Assembly (NCBI GenBank): GCA_026874595.1
Contig: CM049308.1
Coordinates: 45,951,327 to 46,015,326, forward strand
Length of the DNA stretch: 64,000 nucleotides
Direction: 5' to 3'
Source: Sipunculus nudus
Lineage: Eukaryota > Annelida > Sipuncula > Golfingiida > Sipunculidae
The notes below the pieces were generated by a model. The model saw nothing but the letters and a program-made list of their open reading frames with translations. It did no database searches and was not told the origin of the DNA. Made by a program: the position numbers and the translations under genes. Below, piece after piece: positions 44,562-58,285 of the stretch (position 1 is the stretch's first letter; every line of letters begins with the position of its first letter).

Positions 44562-46566
44562 AAGCCGCATCACAGTATAAACACGGACGCCCCTTCATTA
44601 GACTACAATATGCTCAAGCAAGCCTAGAAGCTCTCATTGATACTGGGGCGGCTGTTTCGTTGATGCGGCATGACACCTTTATGGAATTAAATAAAATAAA
44701 TAAAAACTTCACCCTCAATGTCCCTCCCCATGGCCTGCAGTCAGTCACAGGTAACAAACTCGTCGTTACTGGCGTAACCTACATGCAATACCTGCATCCT
44801 GACACTGCACTACGCCTCTGTGTGGTACCAGATTTTCCACATGACATGATTTTAGGGTGTGATGTCCTGAATAGGGGACATGCTACACTTGACCTTAAAC
44901 AAAATATATTAACATGGTACAAACGCATGTTCAAGGTAAAACACGAATAAATGGGAACACTATCAAAAATCTTCATCACACGGCCATGTTATGCTGATGC
45001 AGACCTGGATCATCACTTAGACAGTTCAGTGACGTATTCGCCTCATCTGAGGAAAAAATGTCTATTTCAAGTCTGCCGCCTCTAAAAGTCAGATCAAATG
45101 GAATGATCACATCCCTTCCCCCCATTTAGGGTTACCCTGGCAAAGAAAACGGTGCGCGAACAAGAAGTACAAAGACTACTTAAAGAAGGAATATTTAGGC
45201 CCAGTAGGTCACCCTATAGTAGTCCTGTGTCCCTTGTAAACAAACCGGATGATTCGGTGCGACTGGTAGTCGACTACCGGAAGGACATTCTGATAATTCA
45301 GGCAGACAAGTTCCCTCTCCCACGCTTGGCTGACACTTTTGATGACTTACGGGGAGCCAAGGTTTTTCCACCCTCGATTTGAAGTCAGGGTACCATCAAT
45401 TAGCTATGCACCCGGACAGCATACCCTTACAGCAATGGCGACACCTAGTGGACTATATGAGTTTGTCCGATGCCCATTCGGGCTCTCAGTAGCGCCCTCT
45501 GCATTCAAAAGAGCCATAAGCTGGGCCCTTAAAGAGGCTCTGCTAGACAATTGTGCCCGTGTCTATATAGATGACATTGTTGTTTTTAGTAAAAGCAGAG
45601 AGGAACATGTCCAACACTTGCAAAAGGTATTTCGTTGCCTTAAACAATACAACCTTAAACTCAAGGCCTCAAAATGCAATTTTGCAAAACCAGCAGTAAA
45701 ACTGCTAGGCCACATCATATAACGAAAGGGAAGCTGCCTGACCCCGAAAAGACTGAAGCCATAAGAAACATGGGTGCACCCAAAAATGTTAGGGGTGTCC
45801 GCAGTCTGCTAAGCAGCTGTGGGTTTTACAGGCAATTTGTAAAAAACTATGCCGAAATTGCAGCCCCGCTGGTGGCACTGACAAAGAAACATGCTAAGTT
45901 TTACTGGGGACCAAAGCATGAAGATGCTTTCCAAAAACTGAAAGACCTGCTGGTCTCACCTCAGCTAATGGCCTACCAAGACCCTGCAAAGCCATATCAC
46001 CTATACACCGAGGCTTCAAATGTAGCAGTAGGTGCTGCCCTAGTCCAACTAGACGAGAATAACACAAAGATAGTTATTGAGTATGTGTCACACACACTTA
46101 ACCCAGCCCAGAGTAATTATTCAACCATAGAGCGTGAAGGTCTAGCTGTCATGGTGGCACTGACAAAGCTTAGGCATTACCTGCTTGGTAACGAGTTCAC
46201 ACTCTATACTGGCCACAGACCTTTGCAATGTTTGTTTACCTCCAAAATAAACAACACAAGGGTACAGCGCTGGGCACTTACACTGCAGAGTTCAACCCGA
46301 AAATTGTGTATAAGAAAGGCTCCTTTAACATAAAGGCAGATATGTTATCAAGATTGCAAAATTCCAAGCAGATACCACCAGTGCCGGAGCCACCAGTCAT
46401 CGCTTGTGTCTTCCCAGGAGCAGTAGATTTGGTAGACCTGGAGTAGGATAGTGAAGTTGAGGATTTTATTCCAGTTACAGCACGTCATGTATATGATGAC
46501 ATAGACCTTGAAGCCATTATTGAAGCCCAAACACTACATTTCCCACTCATAATGTACGACATCTGA
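44519..46566 (+). pseudogene. Unit 3, Ty3 protease-RT-RNase H with altered RNase H active site
   Basis: Protease is open (44558-44950, DTGA). RT has the shared frameshifts and YIDDI. After GHII the stop persists and a two-base loss shifts the next part. From 45770 it has FYWGPKHEDAFQKLKDLLVS like units 4-5, then YTEASNVAVGAAL like units 1-2. The RNase H motif reads YTGHRPL, so a catalytic Asp is Gly. A private TAG follows DLVDLE near 46444. Confidence 0.85.
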
Positions 46567-48930
46567 TGTTCTATGTTAACATGGCACAGTTGTTTTTTCT
46601 TGTGCCTATCTGGTGTTAACAGTATGTAATTTTAATCACTGGCTTTCTTGTCAACAATGTTAGGACCAAAATACCTAGCTTGCAGAGGTCTGCCAGGGAT
46701 AGGTAGTAAGGCAAGGACCTTTTCACCAGGCTCAAACGTCCTGCTTACAGTGTGCTTGTCATACTTTGCCCTCATTTTACTTTGTGCAGATTTTAGATTA
46801 GACCTTGCAATCTCACAAGCATTGTGTAGTTTAGTGCGAAAGTCTGAGACATATTGCAAAAAACTAAGAGAATCAGGATTTTCACACAAAAGTTTTTCGT
46901 AAAGCAGTTTCAATGGACCGTGAACTCAGTGTCCGAAAACTAGTTCAAAGGGACTGAAACCCAAGGACTCTTGAAAGGATTCTTTGACAGCAAACAGCAA
47001 TAGGTTGGATTCCTTCATCCCAGTCTTTCTATGGTCATAACAATAAGTCCTAATCATGTTTTTAATGTTTGGTGAAAAACGCTCGAGGGCTTCCTGACTT
47101 TCAGGATGGTATGGCAAAGAGCTGTACTGTTTTATACCAAGCTCAAGCATAACTTGCTGGAATATGCCAGACATAAAATAAGACCCTTGGTCAGACTGGA
47201 CAGATTTCGGTAATCCAAAAGTTGTAAAAAAACTTGGTCAGAGCCTTGACAACTTTTTTTACATTAATTTTGCGCAATGGTATTGCCTCAGGGAACCTGA
47301 TAGATGCGCACATAATTGTCAGCAAGTATTCATGTCCAGATTTTGTTTTGGGCAGTGGTCCAACACAATCAACAATAAGCCTACTAAATGGTTTCTCGAA
47401 TGCTGGAATAGGCTTAAGTGGGGCTTAAGGAGGATTCTGACTGCCTGATGTTAGGCCAATAGAAGTGTGTACTAACTTTCTGAGAAGTTTTATTTATACC
47501 TAAATGGCCAGACAAAGGAGCCTCATGTGCCATGCTTAGAACTTCTTTGCGAAAGATTATGGGCATTACTATTTGATGTTTGATGGTCCACTCATCATCA
47601 GCGCATACATCAGGTGGTCGCCATTTACGCATAAGCACTCAATTTTTGACATCGAAACAAACTGGGTTCTGTGACAGTTCATCTTTAAAAACTGCCTTGG
47701 GAAACATACATGAAATATCAGGGTCCTTATGCTGTCTGCGATAAGTTCTGACCTTGAAAATGCTGCTACCTGTACGGGCGAGTCGTTAGATGAGCCACTA
47801 GTGACTCCCAGAGTGTTATTGTCTGGACCATTTTCCTCATGCGTGTTTTCTTGGCCATAGATCTTGTTACAGCACATGAAGGATACAAACCAGGAATTTC
47901 CTGACTTTCAGGATCACTTTCCTGATTAAGTGACGACTTTTCTGTCACTATTGGTACAGGCTGTACTTTGTCACCTGCAACATCATGCCTAGCAGCAACT
48001 GAATTCCCTTAAAAGGTAAAGTAGTTCTTATGCCCACAGTAAAATTCCCAGAAATCAAATCTGAATTTAAATGTGTACTGTGAAGCAGAACTGAAGTGTG
48101 CTTGTCTGAAAACACACCATTAACAAGTGCATGTGCACCAGTAAAAGACCTATTAGAAAATGGCAAAGTGTTTGCTAAAATGAGAGTTTGGCTTGAACCA
48201 TTGTCTCTCAAAATTCTAATAGGGGTAGAATCTGAAAAATCACTTGAAAGTGACAAAAAACCATCATGTATGAATGGCTCAAATAACTCCATTTCAGAGT
48301 CAGGAGAGGAATCTGCTACCTCAGTTTCATCCAAAAAAGAACTGACACTGACAGTGTCAGGCATAAACTCTTTTTCAGAGCCATTAAAGGAATCTATATC
48401 CTTATTACAATCAAATTCTTCATGGGAGTCATCTTCTGTTTGTCATAAGAGGACCTGGCCTCATTTAAGATACTCTCGCAAGAGTCATAAAAGGACTTAG
48501 CTTTATTTAGAGGTGCTCCTCGCAGGAGTCTTGAAAGGACCCAGCCTTATTACGTTCCTCGCAGGAATCAAATGAGGTTTTTATCCCGCAAGCTACGAAT
48601 TCTTCTTTGGATTGAGACGGCACGTTAGCCTCCGTAGCATAAAACTCTTTTTTTTTCAGAGTCAATAAAGGAGTGGTACCCCTTATTTACATGAAAGAGA
48701 CTGGCTCTTTTACTATGCTATACATAGATTTTGAGACAAAAACCAGAAGGTTTACGCTATGGTTTATTTGCAAGTTTCCAGCAGTCAGATATTAGATGAC
48801 CTTTTTGCAGTAATTATAGATTTAATTTGAAAATGACTGGCCTTGGTTGGATTCAGACGCAGTGGACGTGGACTGAGGTGTAGCAATGGACTTTGCTGAA
48901 CTATCAGGACTACCCCAAGTTCCCCTACAG
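46553..48930 (-). pseudogene. Unit 4, Gmr1-like gag end, protease and integrase
   Basis: The integrase is split by the same TGA as in unit 3 (47174-46926 and 46913-46632). The target-binding segment reads QYSSLPYHPESQEALERF, with Leu where other units have Ser. The protease frame (48364-47948) has RDNGSSQTL, nearest to the usual D-x-G-x-S spacing. Zinc-site His are present at HEAPLSGHLG; the Cys pair is missing. Confidence 0.85.
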
Positions 48931-50166
48931 ATAAAGATATAAATATTATATGATGTGCTAATGCCTAAGCTGTTTTATCCTAGAGAGCCGCCTATTCTTA
49001 GTATATTTTGTACCTCATTTAACATTTCATAAAACGTATAGATAATTACAAGCATAAATAAATTCTTACAATAATAAAACAATGCAGATATTTAAAGCCC
49101 AACTTCTAAGAATACTGAAAAGCCCGCTCATCTTTTGCAGCCCTAAAAAGTTCTATCCGAATTCTCAGGAAATTCTTCATAGAATTACAGTAACTTCAGG
49201 TTGTATATCTCAGTTTATGAGACAAACTAATATATTCTAATAATTAATATTTTTATATAATATAACTGCATATATTTTATCATAAACATATTTCAAATCT
49301 TACAAATAATATATACAGCTCGTATAACCATTCTAGTCACTATAAGTAAAATAAAGGAACACTGGTGTACATAGGCACTGTACCCTACATACACCCCAAA
49401 TCCCTCCCTTTGTCTTATTTGAATTCAAATCATATATGTACCTAAATTGTTTTTGCACAACCTTGCCCTGTGACTCTTTGAACTGTACCCCTATGTGATA
49501 CCGCTTCTCTCTGTCAGCCAAGCAGGCTTACATAATCCCACTACATAACACCAGACCCTACAGCCTCCTGGGCTTATCCAAATATCACAGCCACATGCAC
49601 CTGCCCGAGATTAATCCCTCAAGCATATACATTTACCTCCGTGAGATAAGCAATTTCTAAATCCCTCAACACTGTGGGTCGTTAGTAATTAATCACAGCC
49701 TGACTGATCTTACCAACAGACACACCTCACACCCTTTGCCTTTGGTATAATTTAGCACACACACTATTTCAATTAAGACAGTTGTGCACTTACTCATAAA
49801 CCATTTTCTCCAGCTGTTTTACTTGGCAGCCAATAGCCCCACACTACATACATATCCTTGACTGTAATGATTAATTGATCTAATAATCTGTTCCTAGGTA
49901 AGCGTTACACTATATCTTATTTCAATACACAGTCCTTGTCCATACTGATTATACACCCCTCCCCTTCCCTCCTAGACCAACTGCCCATGTCGTGGCACAT
50001 TCTTTATTTATTTCTTTCTTTTCTTCTGCGACTAGAAATCTTTACCAAGTCCCCCCCCTCCCCTCCACCCAAACTTACCTACAAACATCAAACAAAGTCA
50101 CCACATCTGACAACACATTTTAACACCTACAGGTAATTAAATAATTAATTACCCTTGCCACATTTC

Positions 50167-51444
50167 ATGAGTGACTCTGATCACCATATACCTACTGACA
50201 GTGACGACTCTGATTCATACACTACTAGACTAGACGAGACTACGGCGTTAAATCTCTCTCGATAATTAAACTGCCTACATATAACAGAACACAACATGAC
50301 GAGCACAACTGAACAACTCACTCTAGCATTACAAGGGTCCACTAACACAAACAAACTTGTCTCTCTCCAATCTAACCTTGAGAGAACAATTAGCAGAGTA
50401 GGCCAGTGTGCCTGCAGTAACCCAGGACAGATCAGGCATTATGCAGATCAGATCAAACAGGCGGCTATCGACCTGGGAAATGACGATAATCTTGTGAAGT
50501 CAGTGATTCTGTCCACTCTAGTGGGTAGAGTCTCCAGATCTGTGGAATGTTTCTTGGCCAGAAAAAAAACAACAACAGACAGTGAGGGCAAGTTTGCCCA
50601 AAATATCACTTGGCAGGAAATCATTCAACATATAAAATTTACCTTCCTGCCACCTGATGACAATGACTATCTAAAACATTGACTGACCAAATTCCGACAG
50701 AGGCCAAATGTGACACTGGAGGAGCACAATGACACATTTATACAAATGGTTGTCGACCTGTATGGCTCTAGCCCTCCTGCAGACAAAACTAAAGAAATTG
50801 TTGAGCATTACGCTCGCAGTCTAAGCAGTGCTGTTACTGCAAGGGCAGTCATAAAATGTCAAGACATAGACCAGGCAATGCAAACAGCTAGAAACATGCT
50901 GCATGATGATCTTGCTTTCCAAAAATTGGGGAGAGACACTGACACAAGAGAAGAAATCCCCATGGAAATAGATCTGATAAACAAACGCTTCCAAAATTTT
51001 GGCATCAGGAAGACACAAAATAGACAATACACTATCGTTAGACAGTCACAGAATAAAAGCCCAGACTGCAGCTTTTGCTCCAAACTGGGTCACATACGGA
51101 GCCAGTGCTATGCCCTCAAGAGAATAAATTCACAGGGCCAACAAGCCCCACGGGCCCCTCAGAACCCCACTTGGGCTAAGACCCGCCACACCATATGCAC
51201 AGACACAACCACAGCACAATTACCATCACGGCAAACAAATGGACCCAGACGGGGCAACACTGATCAGTATGGGCGGCAGATTGAACCCATGGTCAGTCAG
51301 GTACAGCAGTCTAATGTACAAATTCACGCTGTGCAACCCAAGGAGCAGAAATACCCTGACCCTCCTCAAGATATTCTGCATGAGGGATACACATACAGCC
51401 TTAATCGATCAGGCGAACAGTCCCAAAATCATTTATACTTGTGA
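50167..51444 (+). pseudogene. Unit 4, Ty3 gag with two stops
   Basis: Codon 33 is TAA and a TGA follows DYLKH (50682). The A-run after ARK has regained frame (ARKKTTTDSEG), so the frame 50296-50682 continues as 50710-51444 with only the TGA between. The C-terminus reads RRGNTDQYGRQIEP and runs to TGA at 51442-51444, overlapping the protease frame. It is probably the closest to the original gag C-terminus. Confidence 0.85.
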
Positions 51445-53452
51445 AAGCCGCATCACGGTATAAACACGGACGCCCCTTCATTAGACTACAATATGCCCAA
51501 GCAAGCCTAGAAGCTCTCATTGATACTGGGGCGGCTGTTTCGTTGATGCGGCATGACACCTTTATGGAATTAAATAAAATAAATAAAAACTTCACCCTCA
51601 ATGTCCCTCCCCATGGCCTGCAGTCAGTCACAGGTAACAAACTCGTCGTTACTGGCGTAACCTACATGCAATACCTGCATCCTGACACTGCACTACGCCT
51701 CTGTGTGGTACCAGATTTTCCACATGACATTATTTTAGGGTGTGATGTCCTGAATAGGGGACATGCTACACTTGACCTTAAACAAAATATATTAACATGG
51801 TACAAACGCATGTTCAAGGTAAAACACGAATAAATGGGAACACTATCAAAAATCTTCATCACACGACCATGTTATGCTGATGCAGACCTGGATCATCACT
51901 TAGACAGTTCAGTGACGTATTCGCCTCAACTGAGGAAAAAAATGTCTATTTCAAGTCTGCCGCCTCTAAAAGTCAGATCAAATGGAATGATCACATCCCT
52001 TCCCCCCATTTAGGGTTACCCTGGCAAAGAAAACGGTGCGCGAACAAGAAGTACAAAGACTACTTAAAGAAGGAATATTTAGGCCCAGTAGGTCACCCTA
52101 TAGTAGTCCTGTGTCCCTTGTAAACAAACCGGATGATTCGGTGCGACTGGTAGTCGACTACCGGAAGGACATTCTGATAATTCAGGCAGACAAGTTCCCT
52201 CTCCCACGCTTGGCTGACACTTTTGATGACTTACGGGGAGCCAAGGTTTTTTCCACCCTCGATTTGAAGTCAGGGTACCATCAATTAGCTATGCACCCGG
52301 ACAGCATACCCTTACAGCAATGGCGACACCTAGTGGACTATATGAGTTTGTCCGATGCCCATTCGGGCTCTCAGTAGCGCCCTCTGCATTCAAAAGAGCC
52401 ATAAGCTGGGCCCTTAAAGAGGCTCTGCTAGACAATTGTGCCCGTGTCTATATAGATGACATTGTTGTTTTTAGTAAAAGCAGAGAGGAACATGTCCAAC
52501 ACTTGCAAAAGGTATTTCGTTGCCTTAAACAATACAACCTTAAACTCAAGGCCTCAAAATGCAATTTTGCAAAACCAGCAGTAAAACTGCTAGGCCACAT
52601 CATAGAAGCAGAAGGGAAGCTGCCTGACCCCGAAAAGACTGAAGCCATAAGAAACATGGGTGCACCCAAAAATGTTAGGGGTGTCCGCAGTCTGCTAAGC
52701 AGCTGTGGGTTTTACAGGCAATTTGTAAAAAACTATGCCGAAATTGCAGCCCCGCTGGTGGCACTGACAAAGAAACATGCTAAGTTTTACTGGGGACCAA
52801 AGCATGAAGATGCTTTCCAAAAACTGAAAGACCTGCTAGTCTCACCTCAGCTAATGGCCTACCCAGACCCTGCAAAGCCAAATCACCTATACACCGCGGC
52901 TTCGAATGTAGCAGTAGGTGCTGTCCTAGTCCAACTAGACGAGAATAACACAAAGATAGTTATTGAGTATGTGTCACACACACTTAACCCAGCCCAGAGT
53001 AATTACTCAACCATAGAGCTTGAAGGTCTAGCTGTCATGCTGGCACTGACAAAGCTTAGGTATTACCTGCTTGGTAGCGAGTTCACACTCTATACTGACC
53101 ACAGACCTTTGCAATGTGTGTTTACCTCCAAAATAAACAACACAAGGGTACAGCGCTGGGCACTTACACTGCAGAGTTCAACCCGAAAATTGTGTATAAG
53201 AAAGACTCCTTGAACATAAAGGCAGATATGTTATCAAGATTGTAAAATTCCAAGCAGTTACTACCAGTGCCGGAGCCACCAGTCATCGCTTGTGTCTTCC
53301 CAGGAGCAGTAGATTTGGTAGACCTGGAGGAGGATAGTGAAGCTGAGGATTTAATTCCAGTTACAGCACGTCATGTATATGATGACATAGACCTTGAAGC
53401 CATTATTGAAGCCCAAACACTACATTTCCCACTCATAATGTACGACATCTGA
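51402..53452 (+). pseudogene. Unit 4, Ty3 protease-RT-RNase H, best preserved pol
   Basis: Protease is open with DTGA. Uniquely, a T6 run keeps the frame through VFSTLDLKSGYHQLAMHPD (52036-52377). The shared frameshift follows, then one frame of 297 codons (52320-53213) covers CPFGLSVAPSAF, YIDDI (residues 44-47), LLGHIIEAEGKL without the stop seen in other units, the connection and most of RNase H. The first RNase H acid is Ala (YTAASN, residue 193); YTDHRPL is intact. A TAA in DMLSRL-stop (near 53243) is shared with unit 5. Confidence 0.87.
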
Positions 53453-55809
53453 TGTTCTATGTTAACATGGCACAGTTGTTTTTTCTTGTGCTTATCTGGT
53501 GTTAACAGTATGTAATTTTAATCACTGGCTTTTTTGTCAACAATGTTAGGACCAAAATACCTAGCTTGCAGAGGTCTGCCAGGGATAGGTAGTAAGGCAA
53601 GGACCTTTTCACCAGGCTCAAACGTCCTGATAACAGTGTGCTTGTCATACTTTGCCCTCATTTTACTTTGTGCAGATTTTAGATTAGACCTTGCAATCTC
53701 ACAAGCATTGTGTAGTTTAGTGCGAAAGTCTGAGACATATTGCAAAAAACTAAGAGAATCAGGATTTTCACACAAAAGTTTTTCGTAAAGCAGTTTCAAT
53801 GGACCATGAAATCAGCTTCCGAAAAGTAGTTCAAAGGGACTGAAACCCAAGGACTCTTGAAAGGATTCTTTGACAGCAAACAGCAATAGGTTGGATTCCT
53901 TCATCCCAGTCTTTCTATGGTCATAACAATAAGTCCTAATCATGTTTTTAATGTTTGGTGAAAAACGCTCGAGGGCTTCCTGACTTTCAGGATGGTATGG
54001 CGAAGAGTATTGTTTTATACCAAGCTCAAGCATAACTTGCTGGAATATGCCAGACATAAAATAAAACCCTTGGTCAGACTGGACAGATTTCGGTAATCCA
54101 AAAGTTGTAAAAAAAACTTGGTCAGAGCCTTGACAACTTTTTTTACATTAATTTTGCGCAATGGTATTGCCTCAGGGAACCTGGTAGATGCGCACATAAT
54201 TGTCAGCAAGTATTCATGTCCAGATTTTGCTTTGGGCAGTGGTCCAACACAATCAACAATAAGCCTACTAAATGGTTTCTCGAATGCAAGAATAGGCTGA
54301 AGTGGGGCTTTAGGAGGATTCTGATTGCCTGAGGTTAGGCCAATAGAAGTGTGTACTAACTTTCTGAGAAGTTTTATTTATACCTAAATGGCCAGACAAA
54401 GGAGCCTCATGTGCCATGCTTAGAACTTCTTTGCGAAAGATTATGGGCATTACTATTTGATGTTTGATGGCCCACTCATCATCAGCGCATACATCAGGTG
54501 GTCGCCATTTACGCATAAGCACTCATTTTTTGACATCGAAACAAACTGGGGTCTGTGACAGTTCATCTTTAAAAACTGCCTTGGGAAACATACATGAAAT
54601 ATCAGGGTCCTTATGCTGTCTGCGATAAGTTCTGACCTTGAAAATGCTGCATCCTGTACGGGCGAGTCGTTAGATGAGCCACTAGTGACTCCCAGAGTGT
54701 TATTGTCTGGACCATTTTCCTCATGTGTGTTTTCTTGGCCATAGATCTTGTTACAGCACATGAAGGATACAAACAGGAATTTCCTGACTTTCAGGATCAC
54801 TTTCCTGATTAAGTGACGGCTTTTCTGTCACTATTGGTACAGGCTGTACTTTGTCACCAGCAACATCATGCCTAGCAGCAACTGAATTCCCTTAAAAGGT
54901 AAAGTAGTTCTTATGCCCACAGTAAAATTCCCAGAAATCAAATCTGAATTTAAATGTGTACTGTGAAGCAGAACTGTAGTGTGCTTGTCTGAAAACACAC
55001 CATTAACAAGTGCATGTGCACCAGTAAAAGACCTATTAGAAAATGGCAAAGTGTTTGCTAAAATGAGAGTTTGGCTTAAACTATTGTCTCTCAAAATTCT
55101 AATAAGGGTAGAATCTGAAAAATCACTTGAAAGTGACAAAAAACCATCATGTATGAATGGCTCAAATAACTCCATTTCAGAGTCAGGAGAGGAATCTGCT
55201 ACCTCAGTTTCATCCAAAAAAGAACTGACACTGACAGTGTCAGGCATAAACTCTTTTCAGAGCCATTAAAGGAATCTATATCCTTATTACAATCAAATTC
55301 TTCATGGGAGTCAACTTCTGTTTGTCATAAGAGGACCTGGCCTCATTTAAGATATTCTCGCAAGAGTCATAAAAGGACTTAGTTTTATTCAGAGGTGCTC
55401 CTCGCAGGAGTCTTGAAAGGACCGAGCCTTATTACGTTCCTCGCAGGAATCAAATGAGGTTTTTACCCCGCAAGCTACGAATTCTTCTTTGGATTCAGAC
55501 GGCACGTTAGCCTTCGTAGCATAAAACTCTTTTTTTCAGAGTCAATAAAGGAGTGGTACCCCTTATTTACATGAAAGAGACTGGCTCTTTTACTATGCTA
55601 TACATAGATTTTGAGACAAAACCAGAAGGTTTACGCTATGGTTTATTTGCAAGTTTCCAGCAGTCAGATATTAGATGACCTTTTTGCAGTAATTATAGAT
55701 TTACTTTGAAAATGACTGGCCTTGGTTGGATTCAGACGCAGTGGACGTGGACTGAGGTGTAGCAATGGACTTTGCTGAACTATCAGGACTACCCCAAGTT
55801 CCCCTACAG
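53439..55809 (-). pseudogene. Unit 5, Gmr1-like gag end, protease and integrase
   Basis: Integrase is split into 54057-53812 and 53799-53518. A three-base deletion removes one Ser of KQYSSSPYHPE, and the FGH-VHGP region is altered by private changes near 53806-53820. The protease active site reads RDNSLSQTL, so the Gly of D-x-G is also lost, shared with unit 6. One base is missing near 54774 (aaacaggaat), shifting the linker frame. Confidence 0.85.
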
Positions 55810-57043
55810 ATAAAGATATAAATAGTATATGATGTGCTAATGCCTAAGCTGTTTTATCCTAGAGAGCCGCCTATTCTTAGTATATTTTCTACCTCATTTA
55901 ACATTTCATAAAACGTATAGATAATTACAAGCATAAATAAATCCTTACAATAATAAAACAATGCAGGTATTTAAAGCCCAACTTTTAAGAATACTGAAAA
56001 GCCCGCTCATCTTTTGCAGCCCTAAAAAGTTCTAACCGAATTCTCAGGAAATTCTTCATAGAATTACAGTAACTTCAGGTTGTATATCTCAGTTTATGAG
56101 ACAAACTAATATATTCTAATAACTAATATTTTTATATAATATAACTGCATATATATTATCATAAACATATTTCAAATCTTACAAATAATACATACAGCTC
56201 GTATAACCATTCTAGTCACTATAAGTAAAATAAAGGAACACTGGTGTACATAGGCACTGTACCCTACATACACCCCAAATCCCTCCCTTTGTCTTATTTG
56301 AATTCAAATCATATGTGTACCTAAATTGTTTTTGCACAAACCTTGCCCTGTGACTCTTTGAACTGTACCCCTATGTGATACCGCTTCTCTCTGTCAGCCA
56401 AGCAGGCTTGCATAATCCCACTACATAACACCAGACCCTACAGCCTCTTGGGCTTATCCAAATATCACAGCCACATGCACCTGCCCGAGATTAATCCCTC
56501 AAGCATATACATTTACCTCAGTGAGATAAGCAATTTCTACATCCCTCAACACTGTGGGTCGTTAGTAATTAATCACAGCCTGACTGATCTTACCAACAGA
56601 CACACCTCACACCCTTTGCCTTTGGTATTATTTAGCACACACACTATTTCAATTAAGACAGTTGTGCACTTACTCATAAACCATTTTCTCCAGCTGTTTT
56701 ACTTGGCAGCCAATAGCCCCACACTACATACATATCCTTGACTGTAATGATTAATTGATCTAATAATCTGTTCCTAGGTAAGCGTTACACTATATCTTAT
56801 TTCAATACACAGTCCTTGTCCATACTGATTATACACCCCTCCCCTTCCCTCCTAGACCAACTGCCCTGTCGTGGCACATTCTTTATTTATTTCTTTCTTT
56901 TCTTCTGCGACTATAAATCTTTACCAAGTCCCCCCCCCCCTCCACCCAAACTTACCTACAAACATCAAACAAAGTCACCACATCTGACAACACATTTTAA
57001 CACCTACAGGTAATTAAATAATTAATTACCCTTGCCACATTTC

Positions 57044-58147
57044 ATGAGTGACTCTGATCACCATATACCTACTGACAGTGACGACTCTGATTCATACACT
57101 ACTAGACTAGACGAGACTACGGCGTTAAATCTCTCTCGATAATTTAACTGCCTACATATAACAGAACACAACATGACGAGCACAACTGAACAACTCACTC
57201 TAGCATTACAAGGGTCCACTAACACAAACAAACTTGTCTCTCTCCAATCTAACCTTGAGAGAACAATTAGCAGAGTAGGCCAGTGTGCCTGCAGTAACCC
57301 AGGACAGATCAGGCATTATGCAGATCAGATCAAACAGGCGGCTATCGACCTGGGAAATGACGATAATCTTGTGAAGTCAGTGATTCTGTCCACTCTAGTG
57401 GGTAGAGTCTCCAGATCTGTGGAATGTTTCTTGGCCAGAAAAAAAACAACAACAGACAGTGAGGGCAAGTTTGCCCAAAATATCACTTGGCAGGAAATCA
57501 TTCAACATATAAAATTTACCTTCCTGCCACCTGATGACAATGACTATCTAAAACATTGACTGACCAAATTCCGACAGAGGCCAAATGTGACACTGGAGGA
57601 GCACAATGACACATTTATACAAATGGTTGTCGACCTGTATGGCTCTAGCCCTCCTGCAGACAAAACTAAAGAAATTGTTGAGCATTACGCTCGCAGTCTA
57701 AGCAGTGCTGTTACTGCAAGGGCAGTCATAAAATGTCAAGACATAGACCAGGCAATGCAAACAGCTAGAAACATGCTGCATGATGATCTTGCTTTCCAAA
57801 AATTGGGGAGAGACACTGACACAAGAGAAGAAACCCCCATGGAAATAGATCTGATAAACAAACGCTTCCAAAATTTTGGCATCAGGAAGACACAAAATAG
57901 ACAATACACTAACACTAGACAGTCACAGAATAAAAGACCAGACTGCAGCTTTTGTTCCAAACTGGGTCACATACGGAGCCAGTGCTATGCCCTCAAGAGA
58001 ATAAATTCACAGGGCCAACAAGCCCCACGGGCCCCTCAGAACCCCACTTGGGCTAAGACCCGCCACACCATATGCACAGACACAACCACAGCACAATACA
58101 CAATTACCATCACGACAAACAAATGGACCCAGACGGGGCTACACTGA
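57044..58147 (+). pseudogene. Unit 5, Ty3 gag with two stops
   Basis: Same codon-33 TAA and TGA after DYLKH as unit 4, with the A-run in frame. The second part (57587-58147) has the CCHC knuckle and ends at the same shifted C-terminus as unit 1 (KWTQTGLH). Confidence 0.85.
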
Positions 58148-58285
58148 TCAGTATGGGCGGCAGATTGAACCCATGGTCAGTCAGGTACAGCAGTCTAATG
58201 TACAAATTCACGCTGTGCAACCCAAGGAGCAGAAATACCCTGACCCTCCTCAAGATATTCTGCATGAGGGATACACATACAGCCT

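Larger units (their letters stand above)
39671..46552. repeat. Array unit 3 (6882 bp)
   Basis: Third copy. Its gag is nearly identical to unit 2, while its RT connection matches units 4-5 and its RNase H returns to the unit 1-2 type, so it is mosaic. Confidence 0.95.
46553..53438. repeat. Array unit 4 (6886 bp)
   Basis: Fourth copy. It carries the best preserved RT-RNase H of the array and shares plus-strand variants with unit 5. Confidence 0.95.
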
